A stretch of 64,000 nt of DNA from Sphingobacterium composti. GTDB lineage: Bacteria > Bacteroidota > Bacteroidia > Sphingobacteriales > Sphingobacteriaceae. The DNA lies in NCBI RefSeq assembly GCF_009829075.1, contig NZ_WUQZ01000001.1, positions 62,001-126,000 of the forward strand, written 5' to 3'. Below, piece by piece: positions 19,201 to 27,681 of the stretch. The translations under genes and the position numbers were made by a program. Each line of letters begins with the position of its first letter. Within the stretch, counting starts at the first letter, position 1. The notes under the pieces were generated by a model. It was not told where the DNA came from, made no database searches, and saw only the letters and a list, made by a program, of their open reading frames with translations.

Positions 19201-22001
19201 GACAAGTAACTCTTTTGAGTTTCATCAATAACGTAATCTATCAGTTTTTCATTGATTGGATTTGCCTGTATAAATTTTAAGATAGGTAAATACTGTGCTG
19301 ATTCTGCATTATCCATAGCATATTTCTCAAAAGAAGTCTCTTTCTCTTTTTTAGAAATAAGGAAATACTGGATTGCATTCGTAATGTTATTCTTTAAGTC
19401 AAATTGATTTGGCTGTGACTTAACGGCTTTTAAGGCATGCTGATTAGGTACTTCAATCTTTGCAATAATAGAATGGAAAGCTGTATTCCAATTTTGCCAT
19501 TCATTCCATTTGTTTGTATTTAAATCGCTAAAATTGATAGCAACCCTCAGTTCATTTGAAAACTGAATTTTATAATATTCTAAATACGAAATCGTATCGT
19601 AAATACTCCAACCAATTTCGTTCTTCTCGTGTAGCTTTATGACATATTGATTTAGTTCCTTGCGTTTGCTATCTAAGCGATTTGCTTCTTCGATAAAACT
19701 TTCATTTGATTGGTATTTGGGAACATCTAATGTTCTTTCAAACTGTTGTAGAACATCTGATTTTTTCGATTTATTGGAATGTAGTTCTAAACAAAAAGGG
19801 CCTAAACCGATATGTTCTAGTCTAGTATGCACAACATCCAATGCTGCTTTTTTAGCGGCTACAAAAAGGACTTTTTTATTATTAGCTAAGGCATCTGCTA
19901 TGATATTCGTAATAGTTTGTGATTTTCCTGTTCCAGGCGGGCCATGCAAAATAAACGTTTTATTTTCATTGGCACTTTTTACAGCATTTAGCTGTGAATT
20001 GTCTGCAGAAATGGGTAGGAACAATGACGAAGTTGGTAGGTTCTCTAATTCTAATTCATTTCCATCTACACTTTGAAGATTTTCTGATAATTTTCCATCA
20101 ATTAGACTTTTGACAATAGAACTTTTCTCTATTTCTGCTGCATATTTAGAAATATCTTGCCATAGAATTAATTTATTGAAAGAAAAGATTCCTAAAACAG
20201 TTTGTTCTAAAACATCCCAGCCTCCTAAAGTCATTATTGCATTTCTAAGAATGGCAAAAACTTTAGGTACATCCACACCAAAATCATCGGTTGGAAGATT
20301 TTCTAAACTATTTAAATTTAACTTATACTCTTGCTTTAAGTATTCCAACAAGGTAATGTTAATCATAGTTTCTTCTTCGCGACTGCGCAAAGTATATTTA
20401 GAATTAGCGGATTTTCGAGATAATTCAACAGGAATCAATAAAATTGGCGCGTAACGAGGTTGTAATTTGTTCCGCGGCTCAAACCATTTTAATAAACCAA
20501 TTCCTAAATATAAAGTGCTTTTCCCATTCTCTTCTTCGGCAAGTCTTGATGAACGATATAGATTGGTTAAAATACTATTCAAATCATCATTGTGATAATA
20601 GGTAAGTAAACGACCATATTTAAATTCTTCGTCAGCTAAAGTGAATAGAGTGTCGGAGGAATGTAGAGGAGGATTATAAATATTATAACGTCTTATGATA
20701 GGCTGATTATTGTCTGGTTGTATAATGTAGCTTTTTCCTTCTGCTAAATTATCTTCTAAAAGGTGGGATTTTAAATCGATAATTTGCAACATGCTTTTTG
20801 TGAAACGAAGATTCAATAGATTGTTTCTTAAGGATAAATCCAGAAGTTTACGTTCCCAAATCTTTTGTTTCGTCAGATTTGATAAATCTGTTAATTCCAA
20901 ATCATCGTATGAGGTGCCTATGTCGAAATCTTCATCCAAAAGGTTATCCGTATTTGATGCTGTAGAATTAGAGTTATTAATAGTTTGCTTTATTTCGGAT
21001 TGTATTGACAGCGGTGTTATGCCATAAGACCTAGCTTTTTTGATGTCTATTGATAATAAAAAATTATCGGTAGCTAGTAATTGTCGCTCCGCAGTATCCA
21101 TAGCCTGCGAAAAAGGAATATTATTGCCTTTGCAAAGGCTCGTGGCTTCAATTAATGCTATTTGTTTTATTCCTTTTGCTACGCGCTTAGTAAGTGCGGT
21201 AACATCATAATTTATCATGCCATCGAATCGCATATCTTCAAGCCATACGCCTACAAAGGCATGACCAGAAGTAATAATGATGAGAGGGTTTAAATTTATA
21301 GCCTCTAGCACAGCAGCGAATAGTAAGGATATATCAATACAGTTTCCGAATTTAGTATTGATAACTTTGTCTATCAAGCGGATTCTCTGTCCAGATTTTT
21401 CGAAACTGGCAGGCATTGCGCTATAGATAATTTGATGATTCTGGATGGCTTTATAAATAGCTGAAACTATTTGTAAAACCCTTTCTTTGTTATGGGATTG
21501 ATAACCTTCAAAGCTAGTTAGATGATTATTTGATTCCAAAATTTTTATAGCTTCTGTTTTTAAGGAATATATTAAATCGTGATTGGGTAAAATATAAGAG
21601 GCTAATAGTTGAGGGTATGAATGTAAGCCACCAAAGTAATCAATAGGTAATATATCGATAGTGAAATCTTCCTGTTTTAGGACTTCATTATTGCTAAGTA
21701 CTTCAATGGTAATTTTATCTAAGTCCTTTTCAGCTAGATTTTTAAGTAATTCTAAGTTGAATTTAAGATTGAATTCAGTGAACTGGACTATCTCGTTTGG
21801 TAAAATTCTATCCTTATTTATGGAAAAATCTTCGAATAATTTAAATGTGGACTTTAGCGTTATCTTGATGTTTTCTAAATCTTTTTCACCTAAATTTTGT
21901 AAATTGATATTTTGAATAAAATTTAATTTATTCGATATGAATGTGTAATTAATAAAATTGAGGTAATTAATTTTTAAGTTTAAATTATTCTCGATATTCA
22001 T
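16290..22001 (-). CDS. Giant transglutaminase-like/DUF4011/SF1 helicase/nuclease/DUF3320 fusion
   Basis: A 1903-residue multidomain nucleic-acid enzyme, candidate defence protein. In order: a beta-rich domain (1-120); a transglutaminase/papain-like domain with Cys221 (GNCIDISLL), His247 (SGHAFVGVW) and nearby Asp260/Asp266; DUF4011 from about 378 (IWERKLLDLSLRNNLLNLRF); SF1 helicase with Q-like SADNSQLNAV, Walker A 686-694 (HGPPGTGKS), a helical insert (about 760-1240), Walker B Asp1295-Glu1296 (VIFDEASQL), VGDPKQMPP and motif VI 1525-1531 (VAVTRAR); a restriction-endonuclease/Vsr-like domain with Asp1611, Asp1630 and Asp1632 (YRVDLGIV...ILVDGDNY); and a C-terminal DUF3320 region (about 1740-1810) with a winged-helix-like tail. 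All helicase motifs look intact. It is a single gene with its own terminator and no partner beside it. Antiviral role is inference. Confidence 0.85.
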   Translation of the reverse strand: MNIENNLNLKINYLNFINYTFISNKLNFIQNINLQNLGEKDLENIKITLKSTFKLFEDFSINKDRILPNEIVQFTEFNLKFNLELLKNLAEKDLDKITIEVLSNNEVLKQEDFTIDILPIDYFGGLHSYPQLLASYILPNHDLIYSLKTEAIKILESNNHLTSFEGYQSHNKERVLQIVSAIYKAIQNHQIIYSAMPASFEKSGQRIRLIDKVINTKFGNCIDISLLFAAVLEAINLNPLIIITSGHAFVGVWLEDMRFDGMINYDVTALTKRVAKGIKQIALIEATSLCKGNNIPFSQAMDTAERQLLATDNFLLSIDIKKARSYGITPLSIQSEIKQTINNSNSTASNTDNLLDEDFDIGTSYDDLELTDLSNLTKQKIWERKLLDLSLRNNLLNLRFTKSMLQIIDLKSHLLEDNLAEGKSYIIQPDNNQPIIRRYNIYNPPLHSSDTLFTLADEEFKYGRLLTYYHNDDLNSILTNLYRSSRLAEEENGKSTLYLGIGLLKWFEPRNKLQPRYAPILLIPVELSRKSANSKYTLRSREEETMINITLLEYLKQEYKLNLNSLENLPTDDFGVDVPKVFAILRNAIMTLGGWDVLEQTVLGIFSFNKLILWQDISKYAAEIEKSSIVKSLIDGKLSENLQSVDGNELELENLPTSSLFLPISADNSQLNAVKSANENKTFILHGPPGTGKSQTITNIIADALANNKKVLFVAAKKAALDVVHTRLEHIGLGPFCLELHSNKSKKSDVLQQFERTLDVPKYQSNESFIEEANRLDSKRKELNQYVIKLHEKNEIGWSIYDTISYLEYYKIQFSNELRVAINFSDLNTNKWNEWQNWNTAFHSIIAKIEVPNQHALKAVKSQPNQFDLKNNITNAIQYFLISKKEKETSFEKYAMDNAESAQYLPILKFIQANPINEKLIDYVIDETQKSYLSEWIHLNQSLVRLRDKIISSFNAKILDYNYQEIQMIWNQAKYTWFLPKWLKQRKVKGILQGFSSHKITHPESIDELFANLDELNVLQKNEKEEKFRTFNQLFEKYKTTNSFNHEGLLKEINIVEELIQLINTLSNNPPSTWLKSVIANTDFNNELDSIIKQVELYQSYETILLQFLNQIPADVELAKISTHINLLDEWLTYKSYEDKAKQIGTDWFIEKIEEGVIDTKDAQHEFEKVLRLNHFVQSLYSTDELNHFDADIYESLIKQYKEIHYQFTELSKQQLVAQLSAKIPNLSIEAAQSSEIGMLQKAIRSKGRGITIRRLFDQIPTLIPRLKPCMLMSPISVAQYFDVNQEHFDLVIFDEASQLPTSEAISALARGKQAIIVGDPKQMPPTSFFASSKIDEENLEMEDLESILEDTLALSIPSNHLLRHYRSKHESLISFSNKNFYDSKLLTFPSPDDLNQKVTFQQINGFYDKGKTRTNKNEALAIVEYIQSYLQSGNKKSLGVVTFSQVQQDLIEDLLQELFQKHPQLEELAMQNEEPIFIKNLENVQGDERDIILFSICYGPNEEGKISMNFGPLNREGGWRRLNVAVTRARYEMKVFSTLKGDQIDLNRTKSEGVKGLKEFLNFAEKGSYILHHTTTTSNRISLVDAIENELKENGLQVNKYIGTSNYRVDLGIVNPDNDKEYILGILVDGDNYNHINTTNDRELLAPNVLKGLGWNIYRIWTLDWIKNKDQCIQEIHQLVDDIKKNKVQKPILEIPEMQLKELPKVNELTVKKIESSFKIPYQSADITSIAFANAESIYFPENRRVILNQMKSIVEIEAPISKSLLFRRILKLWNTARAGAKLSMYLSDIVASIPNISKSIGTQDFYWNSSSLPKDLKTYRDNAIEKRSIEDIAPEEISIAILEIMEANISLNKEDLVRLTARTFDFLKVGSQIDSILNQVIQTMVNNNQLIQDGNRLRIIS

Positions 22002-22080
22002 AATTTCGGTTTATTACTAATAACTAAAAATACATTTTATTTTATAGATAATTTTGGTCGTTTTTAAATTTGAGGAAATA

Positions 22081-22109
22081 AAAAATGCGAGACATTTACT
22101 GTCTCGCAT
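22081..22109 (-). terminator. Terminator of the coiled-coil gene
   Basis: ATGCGAGAC (22085-22093) pairs with GTCTCGCAT (22101-22109); on the minus strand the stem is followed by six T. It ends the gene at 22128 and also separates it from the helicase start at 22001. Confidence 0.82.
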
Positions 22110-22127
22110 GAATACTTTTACTTCGTC

Positions 22128-22667
22128 TTACCTTAATTTCCGCATTTCCTTTACAGCTTTATCAAGATCTTTCTCCAATTCCTTTAATTTTATTTGTTGT
22201 TTGCTGATTTTAATTATCTCTTTTTCTCTATCAATGTCAGAAATTCTATTTCTTCGAATTTTTTTATCTAAATCATCTTCCATTTTTTCAACCTTTGAAG
22301 ATTGTTTCTTGATGTTTTTTTCGATCTTATCAACTTTGCTTACCGCTTTCTCATACTTTTTAGCAGCTTTTTCACGTGCTTTTTGTTGTTTCTCAAGTTT
22401 TTTTGCTTGTTTCTCAATTTCTTTTTGACGTTTTAATAACTCTTTCTCTGCTTTTATTCTTTCTTTTTCTACCTTTTCAGCAGCTTTTTTAGCTTCTGTT
22501 TCTGCTTTTAGTGCAACTTTCTTTTGTTCAGCAGTTAATAAATTAGATGTTAATGTGTCTAGTTGAGTAAGTGGTGTAGAGTTATTTGTGTGCTGTGCTT
22601 TAGATATACCTGCAATTGCAACTAATCCAATAAATAATATAAATCTTAAATTTTTCATCATTTTCAT
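22128..22667 (-). CDS. Secreted Lys/Glu-rich coiled-coil protein of unknown function
   Basis: Not recognised as a named family. The 179-residue product has a signal peptide (NLRFILFIGLVAIAGISKAQ, residues 5-24) and a short Thr/Ser stretch. From about residue 45 to the end it is a continuous charged helix rich in Lys, Glu and Ala (for example KEIEKQAKKLEKQQKAREKA) that should form a periplasmic coiled coil. Heptad hydrophobics (Leu/Ile/Val) are present. A TACCTTTG -7 element (minus strand, 22706-22713) lies 39 nt upstream. A structural or cell-envelope role is possible but not shown. Confidence 0.75.
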   Translation of the reverse strand: MKMMKNLRFILFIGLVAIAGISKAQHTNNSTPLTQLDTLTSNLLTAEQKKVALKAETEAKKAAEKVEKERIKAEKELLKRQKEIEKQAKKLEKQQKAREKAAKKYEKAVSKVDKIEKNIKKQSSKVEKMEDDLDKKIRRNRISDIDREKEIIKISKQQIKLKELEKDLDKAVKEMRKLR

Positions 22668-22780
22668 ACGTTAATTTGACTTTAGGGAAGTCAAAAAGTT
22701 TAACACAAAGGTAATAAACAAAAAAGAGTAGCATATGCAATTATGCTGCTCTTTAAATATTATTGTAGAGAAATCTCTAG

Positions 22781-24250
22781 TTAAGCTAATTGTGCTAATA
22801 AATTGATTAAGCTTACACGCTCACCAATAATTTTGCTTAAATCAGCGATTGCAACGCGTTCTTGCTCCATTGAATCACGGTGACGGATGGTAACCATGTT
22901 GTCTTCTAATGATTGGTGATCCACTGTGATACAGTAAGGTGTACCTATAGCATCTTGACGACGATAGCGTTTACCAATAGCGTCTTTTTCATCGTATTGG
23001 ATGTTGTAATCCAATTTCAATTTAGCCATGATCTCACGAGCTTTTTCTGGAAGGCCATCTTTTTTCGTTAAAGGTAAAACAGCAGCTTTCACAGGAGCAA
23101 TGGCTGGATGGAATTTCAATACCACACGTGAGTCTTGCTTTTCTTCTGTCGACAGATCTTCATGTACTAAAGAGTTCGCTAATACAGTTAAGAAAAGACG
23201 GTCTAAACCAATCGATGTTTCTACAACATAAGGAATATAGTTTTGATTGATCTCTGGGTCAAAATATTGCATTTTCTTCTTCGAATACTCTTGATGTTGT
23301 TTCAAGTCGAAGTCTGTACGTGAGTGAATACCTTCTACTTCTTTGAAGCCGAATGGAAATTCGTACTCGATATCTACAGCTGCATTTGCGTAGTGTGCTA
23401 GTTTAGCGTGGTCATGGTAACGGTATTTTGTTGCATCAGCTCCTAAAGCCAAATGCCACTTCAAACGAGTTTCTTTCCATTTATTGTACCATTCCATCTC
23501 AGTGCCTGGACGAACAAAAAATTGTAATTCCATTTGTTCGAACTCACGCATACGCATGATGAATTGACGAGCAATTACTTCATTACGAAATGCTTTACCA
23601 ATTTGAGCAATACCAAAAGGAATTTTCATTCTTCCTGTTTTTTGAACATTCAAGAAGTTAACGAAAATACCTTGTGCTGTCTCAGGACGTAAATATACTT
23701 TCTCAGCACCATCAGCCATTGCGCCCATTTGTGTATCAAACATCAAATTGAACTGACGAACTTCAGTCCAGTTTTTTGTACCTGAAATAGGACATACTAT
23801 ATTATGCTCCTCAATAATTGTTTTCAAACGCGCTAAATCATCCGCATTCAACGCATCATCTAAGTCTTGTTGTAATTGAGCAGCTTTATCCGTTTTTCCG
23901 TCTTTTTCATAACGATCGATTTTGTCTTCGATCAATTGATCAGCACGGTAACGTTTTTTAGAATCTTTATTATCGATCATTGGATCGTTGAATCCATCTA
24001 CGTGCCCAGAAGCTTTCCAGGTAGTTGGGTGCATGAAAATTGCGGCATCAATACCTACAATGTTTTCATTCAATTGCACCATGGATTTCCACCAATATGT
24101 CTTCAGGTTATTCTTTAGTTCTGAACCTAGTTGTCCGTAATCATATACGGCACTCAAACCGTCATAAATCTCACTTGAAGGGAATACAAAACCGTATTCT
24201 TTAGCGTGAGATATAATGTTTTTGAAAAAGTCGTCTGTTTGTTTGCTCAT
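22781..24250 (-). CDS. glyS: Glycyl-tRNA synthetase (alpha2, eukaryotic/archaeal type)
   Basis: Class II synthetase that charges tRNA-Gly as a homodimer. The ATG at 24250 gives MSKQTDDFFKNIISHAKEYG and 489 residues; an upstream in-frame TTG adds only three residues. Recognisable are PSSEIYDGLSAVYDYGQLG at the N-terminus, MFDTQMGAMADGAEKVYLRP, ETAQGIFVNF and IPFGIAQIGKAFRNEV (class II motif 2 region), and GLDRLFLTVL near motif 3. A C-terminal anticodon-binding domain follows. A promoter lies almost on top of the start codon. Confidence 0.95.
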   Translation of the reverse strand: MSKQTDDFFKNIISHAKEYGFVFPSSEIYDGLSAVYDYGQLGSELKNNLKTYWWKSMVQLNENIVGIDAAIFMHPTTWKASGHVDGFNDPMIDNKDSKKRYRADQLIEDKIDRYEKDGKTDKAAQLQQDLDDALNADDLARLKTIIEEHNIVCPISGTKNWTEVRQFNLMFDTQMGAMADGAEKVYLRPETAQGIFVNFLNVQKTGRMKIPFGIAQIGKAFRNEVIARQFIMRMREFEQMELQFFVRPGTEMEWYNKWKETRLKWHLALGADATKYRYHDHAKLAHYANAAVDIEYEFPFGFKEVEGIHSRTDFDLKQHQEYSKKKMQYFDPEINQNYIPYVVETSIGLDRLFLTVLANSLVHEDLSTEEKQDSRVVLKFHPAIAPVKAAVLPLTKKDGLPEKAREIMAKLKLDYNIQYDEKDAIGKRYRRQDAIGTPYCITVDHQSLEDNMVTIRHRDSMEQERVAIADLSKIIGERVSLINLLAQLA

Positions 24251-24256
24251 AAGAAG

Positions 24257-24288
24257 CAAATATATACAAAGGTTGTCAAAGTGGCAAA
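24257..24288 (-). promoter_or_regulatory. glyS promoter, predicted leaderless
   Basis: Read on the minus strand, TTTG (24288-24285), a 20-nt spacer and TATATTTG (24264-24257) fit the Bacteroidota promoter. The -7 element ends only 6 bases before the ATG at 24250, so the transcript should start at or within a few bases of the start codon. Confidence 0.55.
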
Positions 24289-24296
24289 AGTAAAGA

Positions 24297-24800
24297 TTAT
24301 TGGTTATTACAATTAATCAGTGCTATGAATTTCTTAACCATCGTAGGCGTATCTTCTGTTAGATCAATAAAATAGGGTACTTGCCATATTTGTGTTTTGA
24401 TAGCTTGTTTGCTTACAGGTTTATCCCATGAAGGATAAATTCTGAAACCTCGTTTGCCATCATGTATGTTCTTTAAAATTTTATTTTCGCGAAGGGCTTG
24501 TTTGGAGAAGATAAAGATTCCTTTTTTAGGGTCATCATTCGTCGCTATAATATAAAAGTCGAACGGATCTGAATAATGAAAAGGTTCTGTAGTGCCACTT
24601 GCATTTCTTTTCCATAGAGTTACAAACTGACCAATTTTTTTAGGTGTTATTTTGGCTTTTCTGAACTTATAGTTTTGGGTTCCAATAGTAAAATTGAAAC
24701 CCAAATATTCTACACACTCTTCATCTTTATGGAGATTGCAAATTTGTAAATTGAGATTCTTAAAAATCTTAACATCAAGCAATAGTAATTCGTCAATCAT
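24297..24800 (-). CDS. MepB-family protein
   Basis: A 167-residue cytoplasmic protein similar to MepB, known from the mepRAB multidrug locus of Staphylococcus and of unclear function. Sequence features are the N-terminal half with YLGFNFTIGTQNYKFRKAK, the central ITPKKIGQFVTLWKRN and PFDFYIIATNDDPKKGIFIF, and the late FRIYPSWDKPVSKQAIKTQ. No MarR regulator or MATE pump lies nearby. It starts 5 nt after the bcp stop and is probably cotranscribed with it. Confidence 0.75.
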   Translation of the reverse strand: MIDELLLLDVKIFKNLNLQICNLHKDEECVEYLGFNFTIGTQNYKFRKAKITPKKIGQFVTLWKRNASGTTEPFHYSDPFDFYIIATNDDPKKGIFIFSKQALRENKILKNIHDGKRGFRIYPSWDKPVSKQAIKTQIWQVPYFIDLTEDTPTMVKKFIALINCNNQ

Positions 24801-24805
24801 TAGAT

Positions 24806-25276
24806 TTACAATGATGCAGGGTATAAATCCAAAATTTGTTGAGAGGCATTCTTATTATCGACTTTTTTAATGATATGTTCGATAATACTCTCTTCGTTGA
24901 TAACAAAAGTAGTACGTGCTGTGCCCATATATTTTTTGCCGTACATATTTTTCTCCACCCAGACACCGTAATCATTCACGATTTTCTGGTCTTCGTCCGC
25001 TAATAAGTTGAAGGGCAATTCAAATTTTGCGATGAATTTTTGGTGTGATTGTTCGCTATCGATGCTAACCCCCAAGACTTCAAAACCTTTGCCTAATAAG
25101 AACTGGTAATTGTCTCTGAAATTACAAGCTTCCGTTGTACAACCCGGTGTATTATCTTTTGGATAAAAGTATAAAATAACTTTCTTCCCCTTGTAGTCTG
25201 AAAGCTTAATTGTTTCGCCATTTTGATTTTTAGCGATTATCTCGGGAGCTTTTGTTCCTATTTCTAATGTATTCAT
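24806..25276 (-). CDS. bcp: Thiol peroxidase of the BCP/PrxQ type
   Basis: Cytoplasmic peroxiredoxin that reduces hydrogen peroxide and organic peroxides using thioredoxin. The 156-residue protein has the thioredoxin-like fold with the peroxidatic Cys46 and the resolving Cys51 in DNTPGCTTEACNFRD, the atypical 2-Cys BCP spacing. FEVLGVSIDSEQSHQKF and the YMGTARTTFVIN block are also typical. Full length. It heads a small unit with the MepB-like gene. Confidence 0.93.
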   Translation of the reverse strand: MNTLEIGTKAPEIIAKNQNGETIKLSDYKGKKVILYFYPKDNTPGCTTEACNFRDNYQFLLGKGFEVLGVSIDSEQSHQKFIAKFELPFNLLADEDQKIVNDYGVWVEKNMYGKKYMGTARTTFVINEESIIEHIIKKVDNKNASQQILDLYPASL

Positions 25277-25349
25277 AATTATTTGATTAAGGATGAATAA
25301 GCAAAAATTAAAGATAAAACCTTTATTACTTGCTCTTTTAGTCTTTATT

Positions 25350-27068
25350 CTATCGTATAAACCTCGCTTCGAAAACTTTCTCGTTATCTTTCCAATCTTT
25401 CACAATCAACTTAAATGTATGTTCGCCTTTGGACAATGAAGAATCAAAACGATGCCAAAGATGTCTATTCTTAGGGTCGTATTCCATCAATACCCAATTT
25501 CCATCTATGTAGCCATTGAAAGATTGAATGCCTGAAAAATTATCTGCAATCGTAAAATCAATTTTACTTTGCGTAGAAACATTTTTACCATTGACTAAGT
25601 TTCGTGCTGTAATGGTTGGTGCAATAGTGTCCACTGCAACATAAAAATCACCAAAATTTCTAGTATTTACCGTCACCCAACCATTTTCAAATTTCCCACC
25701 TTCTGAACCACCGTCCACGGAAGCAATAAGAGCTTTACTTTCTAAATGCGGAGGCAGATTAGTCGGCTTTATGGATAATGAATATGTAGAAAACAAGGGT
25801 GTCAATGTATTGTGCACCTTATGCAAAGGAGAGTAAGTATTCGGTTGTTGCAACTCCTCTGTATAGACAAAGTCTAAATCACTGTATAATACACCTTGTG
25901 GTAGTTCTATTTTTATATTTTCTGTCGAAAAAGAATGCTTTGTATTATGTGCTAAAAGTGTTCCCTTTAAAGACGTGTTAGTAGGAGTCCCGTTAATACT
26001 GTTTGATATTTTAAAATCCAATTCACTGCAATTTCCAGCCACATCTTTTACCACATATTTGACAGCATAAACTTTATTTTTAGGTAATTCAATGATACCA
26101 TTGTTGTTCAATGTCTTTAATATTTCGATTGGATTTCCAGGGTCTTTGAAAGATTTCTGAACCTTTGCTTTTGAGCGCTTCCAGTGCGGATAATCAATAT
26201 AGGAATGTATAGCTCGAGTCGTGTTAAAATCCAATTCTTCGAAAACAGCAGCTGAAATTAACTTACCATCAACAAAAAGTTCAATAGAATATACACCATT
26301 CTGAAATCCACCGGCACGGTGTCTGTCAATTGTATTGATCCCGAATCCAAACTTCCCGGAAACGGGAATCGGTGAAGATTGAGTTAGGGCATATCTGCCA
26401 GAGCCAATACTTTTTACTCCTAAACTCTTTCGAGGTGTAAATTCATTGAAGGGGTTTTCATTCAATTCATAGAGCATCACATTATTTATTGTCGGATTGA
26501 ATTTATCTGCAAATCGTAATCCAAACAACTGTGGATTCAATGGGCGCTGAGTCTTGGTATCTCTAATTTCAAAATGCAAGTGCGGTCCTCCAGAACTTCC
26601 GGTATTGCCCGCATTGCCAATAAATTGACCTTTGGTCAGACGAACTTGTTCTGGTGTCAACGTAATGTCTACATCAAATCGCTGTTGCTTATATTGTTCA
26701 GCTTTAACTATTTTAGTCAATTCAGCGTTAAACGAATCCATATGAAGATATACTGTCGAAAACCCATTTGGATGGTCAATATAAACAGCATTTCCGCCAC
26801 CACCGATTTGAACACGAACGCGCGATACGAATCCTTCTGCCGCAGCATGTAATGGCAACCCAATTTTCTGTTGAGTTCGGTAATCATCTCCTCCATGAAA
26901 ATGGGTGCTTCGCAACTCACCAAATGTACCCGAAGCATCCATCGGAATATTCAATGGATTACGAAAATAGCCTTGCGGATAAGTTCTTGAAGTGATTATG
27001 TCTTTGGGTTGCGCATAGAGAGCAAGGCATGTTGCCAGCATTCCGCACAACAAAATTATTTTTCTCAT
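25350..27068 (-). CDS. Periplasmic M23 zinc metallopeptidase
   Basis: Probable peptidoglycan endopeptidase. The start at 27068 gives 572 residues with a signal peptide (MRKIILLCGMLATCLALYAQ); a longer in-frame opening at 27131 overlaps the upstream gene and spoils the signal. The LytM domain is near the N-terminus: His58-x3-Asp62 (HFHGGDDYR) and His163-x-His165 (GPHLHFEIRD) bind zinc, with GNAGNTGSSGG just before. The remaining 400 residues are beta-rich and unassigned, perhaps substrate or wall binding. One base separates it from the FAH-family gene upstream. Confidence 0.87.
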   Translation of the reverse strand: MRKIILLCGMLATCLALYAQPKDIITSRTYPQGYFRNPLNIPMDASGTFGELRSTHFHGGDDYRTQQKIGLPLHAAAEGFVSRVRVQIGGGGNAVYIDHPNGFSTVYLHMDSFNAELTKIVKAEQYKQQRFDVDITLTPEQVRLTKGQFIGNAGNTGSSGGPHLHFEIRDTKTQRPLNPQLFGLRFADKFNPTINNVMLYELNENPFNEFTPRKSLGVKSIGSGRYALTQSSPIPVSGKFGFGINTIDRHRAGGFQNGVYSIELFVDGKLISAAVFEELDFNTTRAIHSYIDYPHWKRSKAKVQKSFKDPGNPIEILKTLNNNGIIELPKNKVYAVKYVVKDVAGNCSELDFKISNSINGTPTNTSLKGTLLAHNTKHSFSTENIKIELPQGVLYSDLDFVYTEELQQPNTYSPLHKVHNTLTPLFSTYSLSIKPTNLPPHLESKALIASVDGGSEGGKFENGWVTVNTRNFGDFYVAVDTIAPTITARNLVNGKNVSTQSKIDFTIADNFSGIQSFNGYIDGNWVLMEYDPKNRHLWHRFDSSLSKGEHTFKLIVKDWKDNEKVFEARFIR

Positions 27069-27069
27069 A

Positions 27070-27681
27070 TTATTTAATTTGTGTTGAAAACATGAGCTGC
27101 TCGCCAATGTATCCTTCCAGCTTGTCACCAATTAAAATAGGACCAACGCCTGCTGGAGTACCCGTATAAATCAAGTCACCTTTACGAAGAGTGATGAATT
27201 TTGATATATATACTATTAACGTATCAATATCAAAAATCATATCTTTTGTATTACCTACTTGGACGATTTCTTCATTTTTTTTCAATGAAAAGTTAATATC
27301 CGAGAGATTTTCAAATTCTTCTTTAGGAATGAGATTACTTATCACAGCAGAATGGTCAAAGGCTTTCGCTAGTTCCCACGGCAATCCTTTTTCTTTATGT
27401 TTAGATTGAATATCACGAGCCGTAAAATCAATGCCCAAACCTATCGCATCATAATATTTGTGGGCAAATTTCTTTGCTACATGCTTTCCCTCGTTGCAAA
27501 TGCGATATACGACTTCACATTCGTAATGAACATCAGAGGAAAATTCGGGGTAATAAAAGTCTTTGTTGTCTTTTAATACTGCTGTATCCGGTTTCATAAA
27601 TATAACTGGTGATTCCGGAACTGGATTGTTTAATTCTTTAGCGTGATCGATATAATTTCTACCTATAGCAATTATTTTCAT
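27070..27681 (-). CDS. Fumarylacetoacetate hydrolase-family protein
   Basis: FAH-fold metal-dependent hydrolase or decarboxylase acting on a C-C bond of a 2-oxo acid. The 203-residue form is the short FAHD1-like type: KIIAIGRNYIDHAKELNNP, SPVIFMKPDTAVL, the acidic metal site in HYECEVVYRI, GLGIDFTARDIQ, and IYTGTPAGVGPI near the end. Substrate is not determined. A -7 element (TACATTTG on the minus strand, 27699-27706) sits 18 nt upstream. It is cotranscribed with the M23 peptidase, probably by chance of position. Confidence 0.85.
   Translation of the reverse strand: MKIIAIGRNYIDHAKELNNPVPESPVIFMKPDTAVLKDNKDFYYPEFSSDVHYECEVVYRICNEGKHVAKKFAHKYYDAIGLGIDFTARDIQSKHKEKGLPWELAKAFDHSAVISNLIPKEEFENLSDINFSLKKNEEIVQVGNTKDMIFDIDTLIVYISKFITLRKGDLIYTGTPAGVGPILIGDKLEGYIGEQLMFSTQIK

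Noticed and set aside
19660..20076. 138-codon open frame on the plus strand inside the helicase gene
   Set aside because: It is antisense to the conserved Walker A region, Cys/Ser/Leu-rich with no recognisable family, a shadow of the coding strand.
22054..22428. 124-codon plus-strand frame rich in Phe, Ser and Leu
   Set aside because: It is the mirror of the Lys/Glu-rich coiled-coil gene; complement of AAA/GAA codons gives TTT/TTC.
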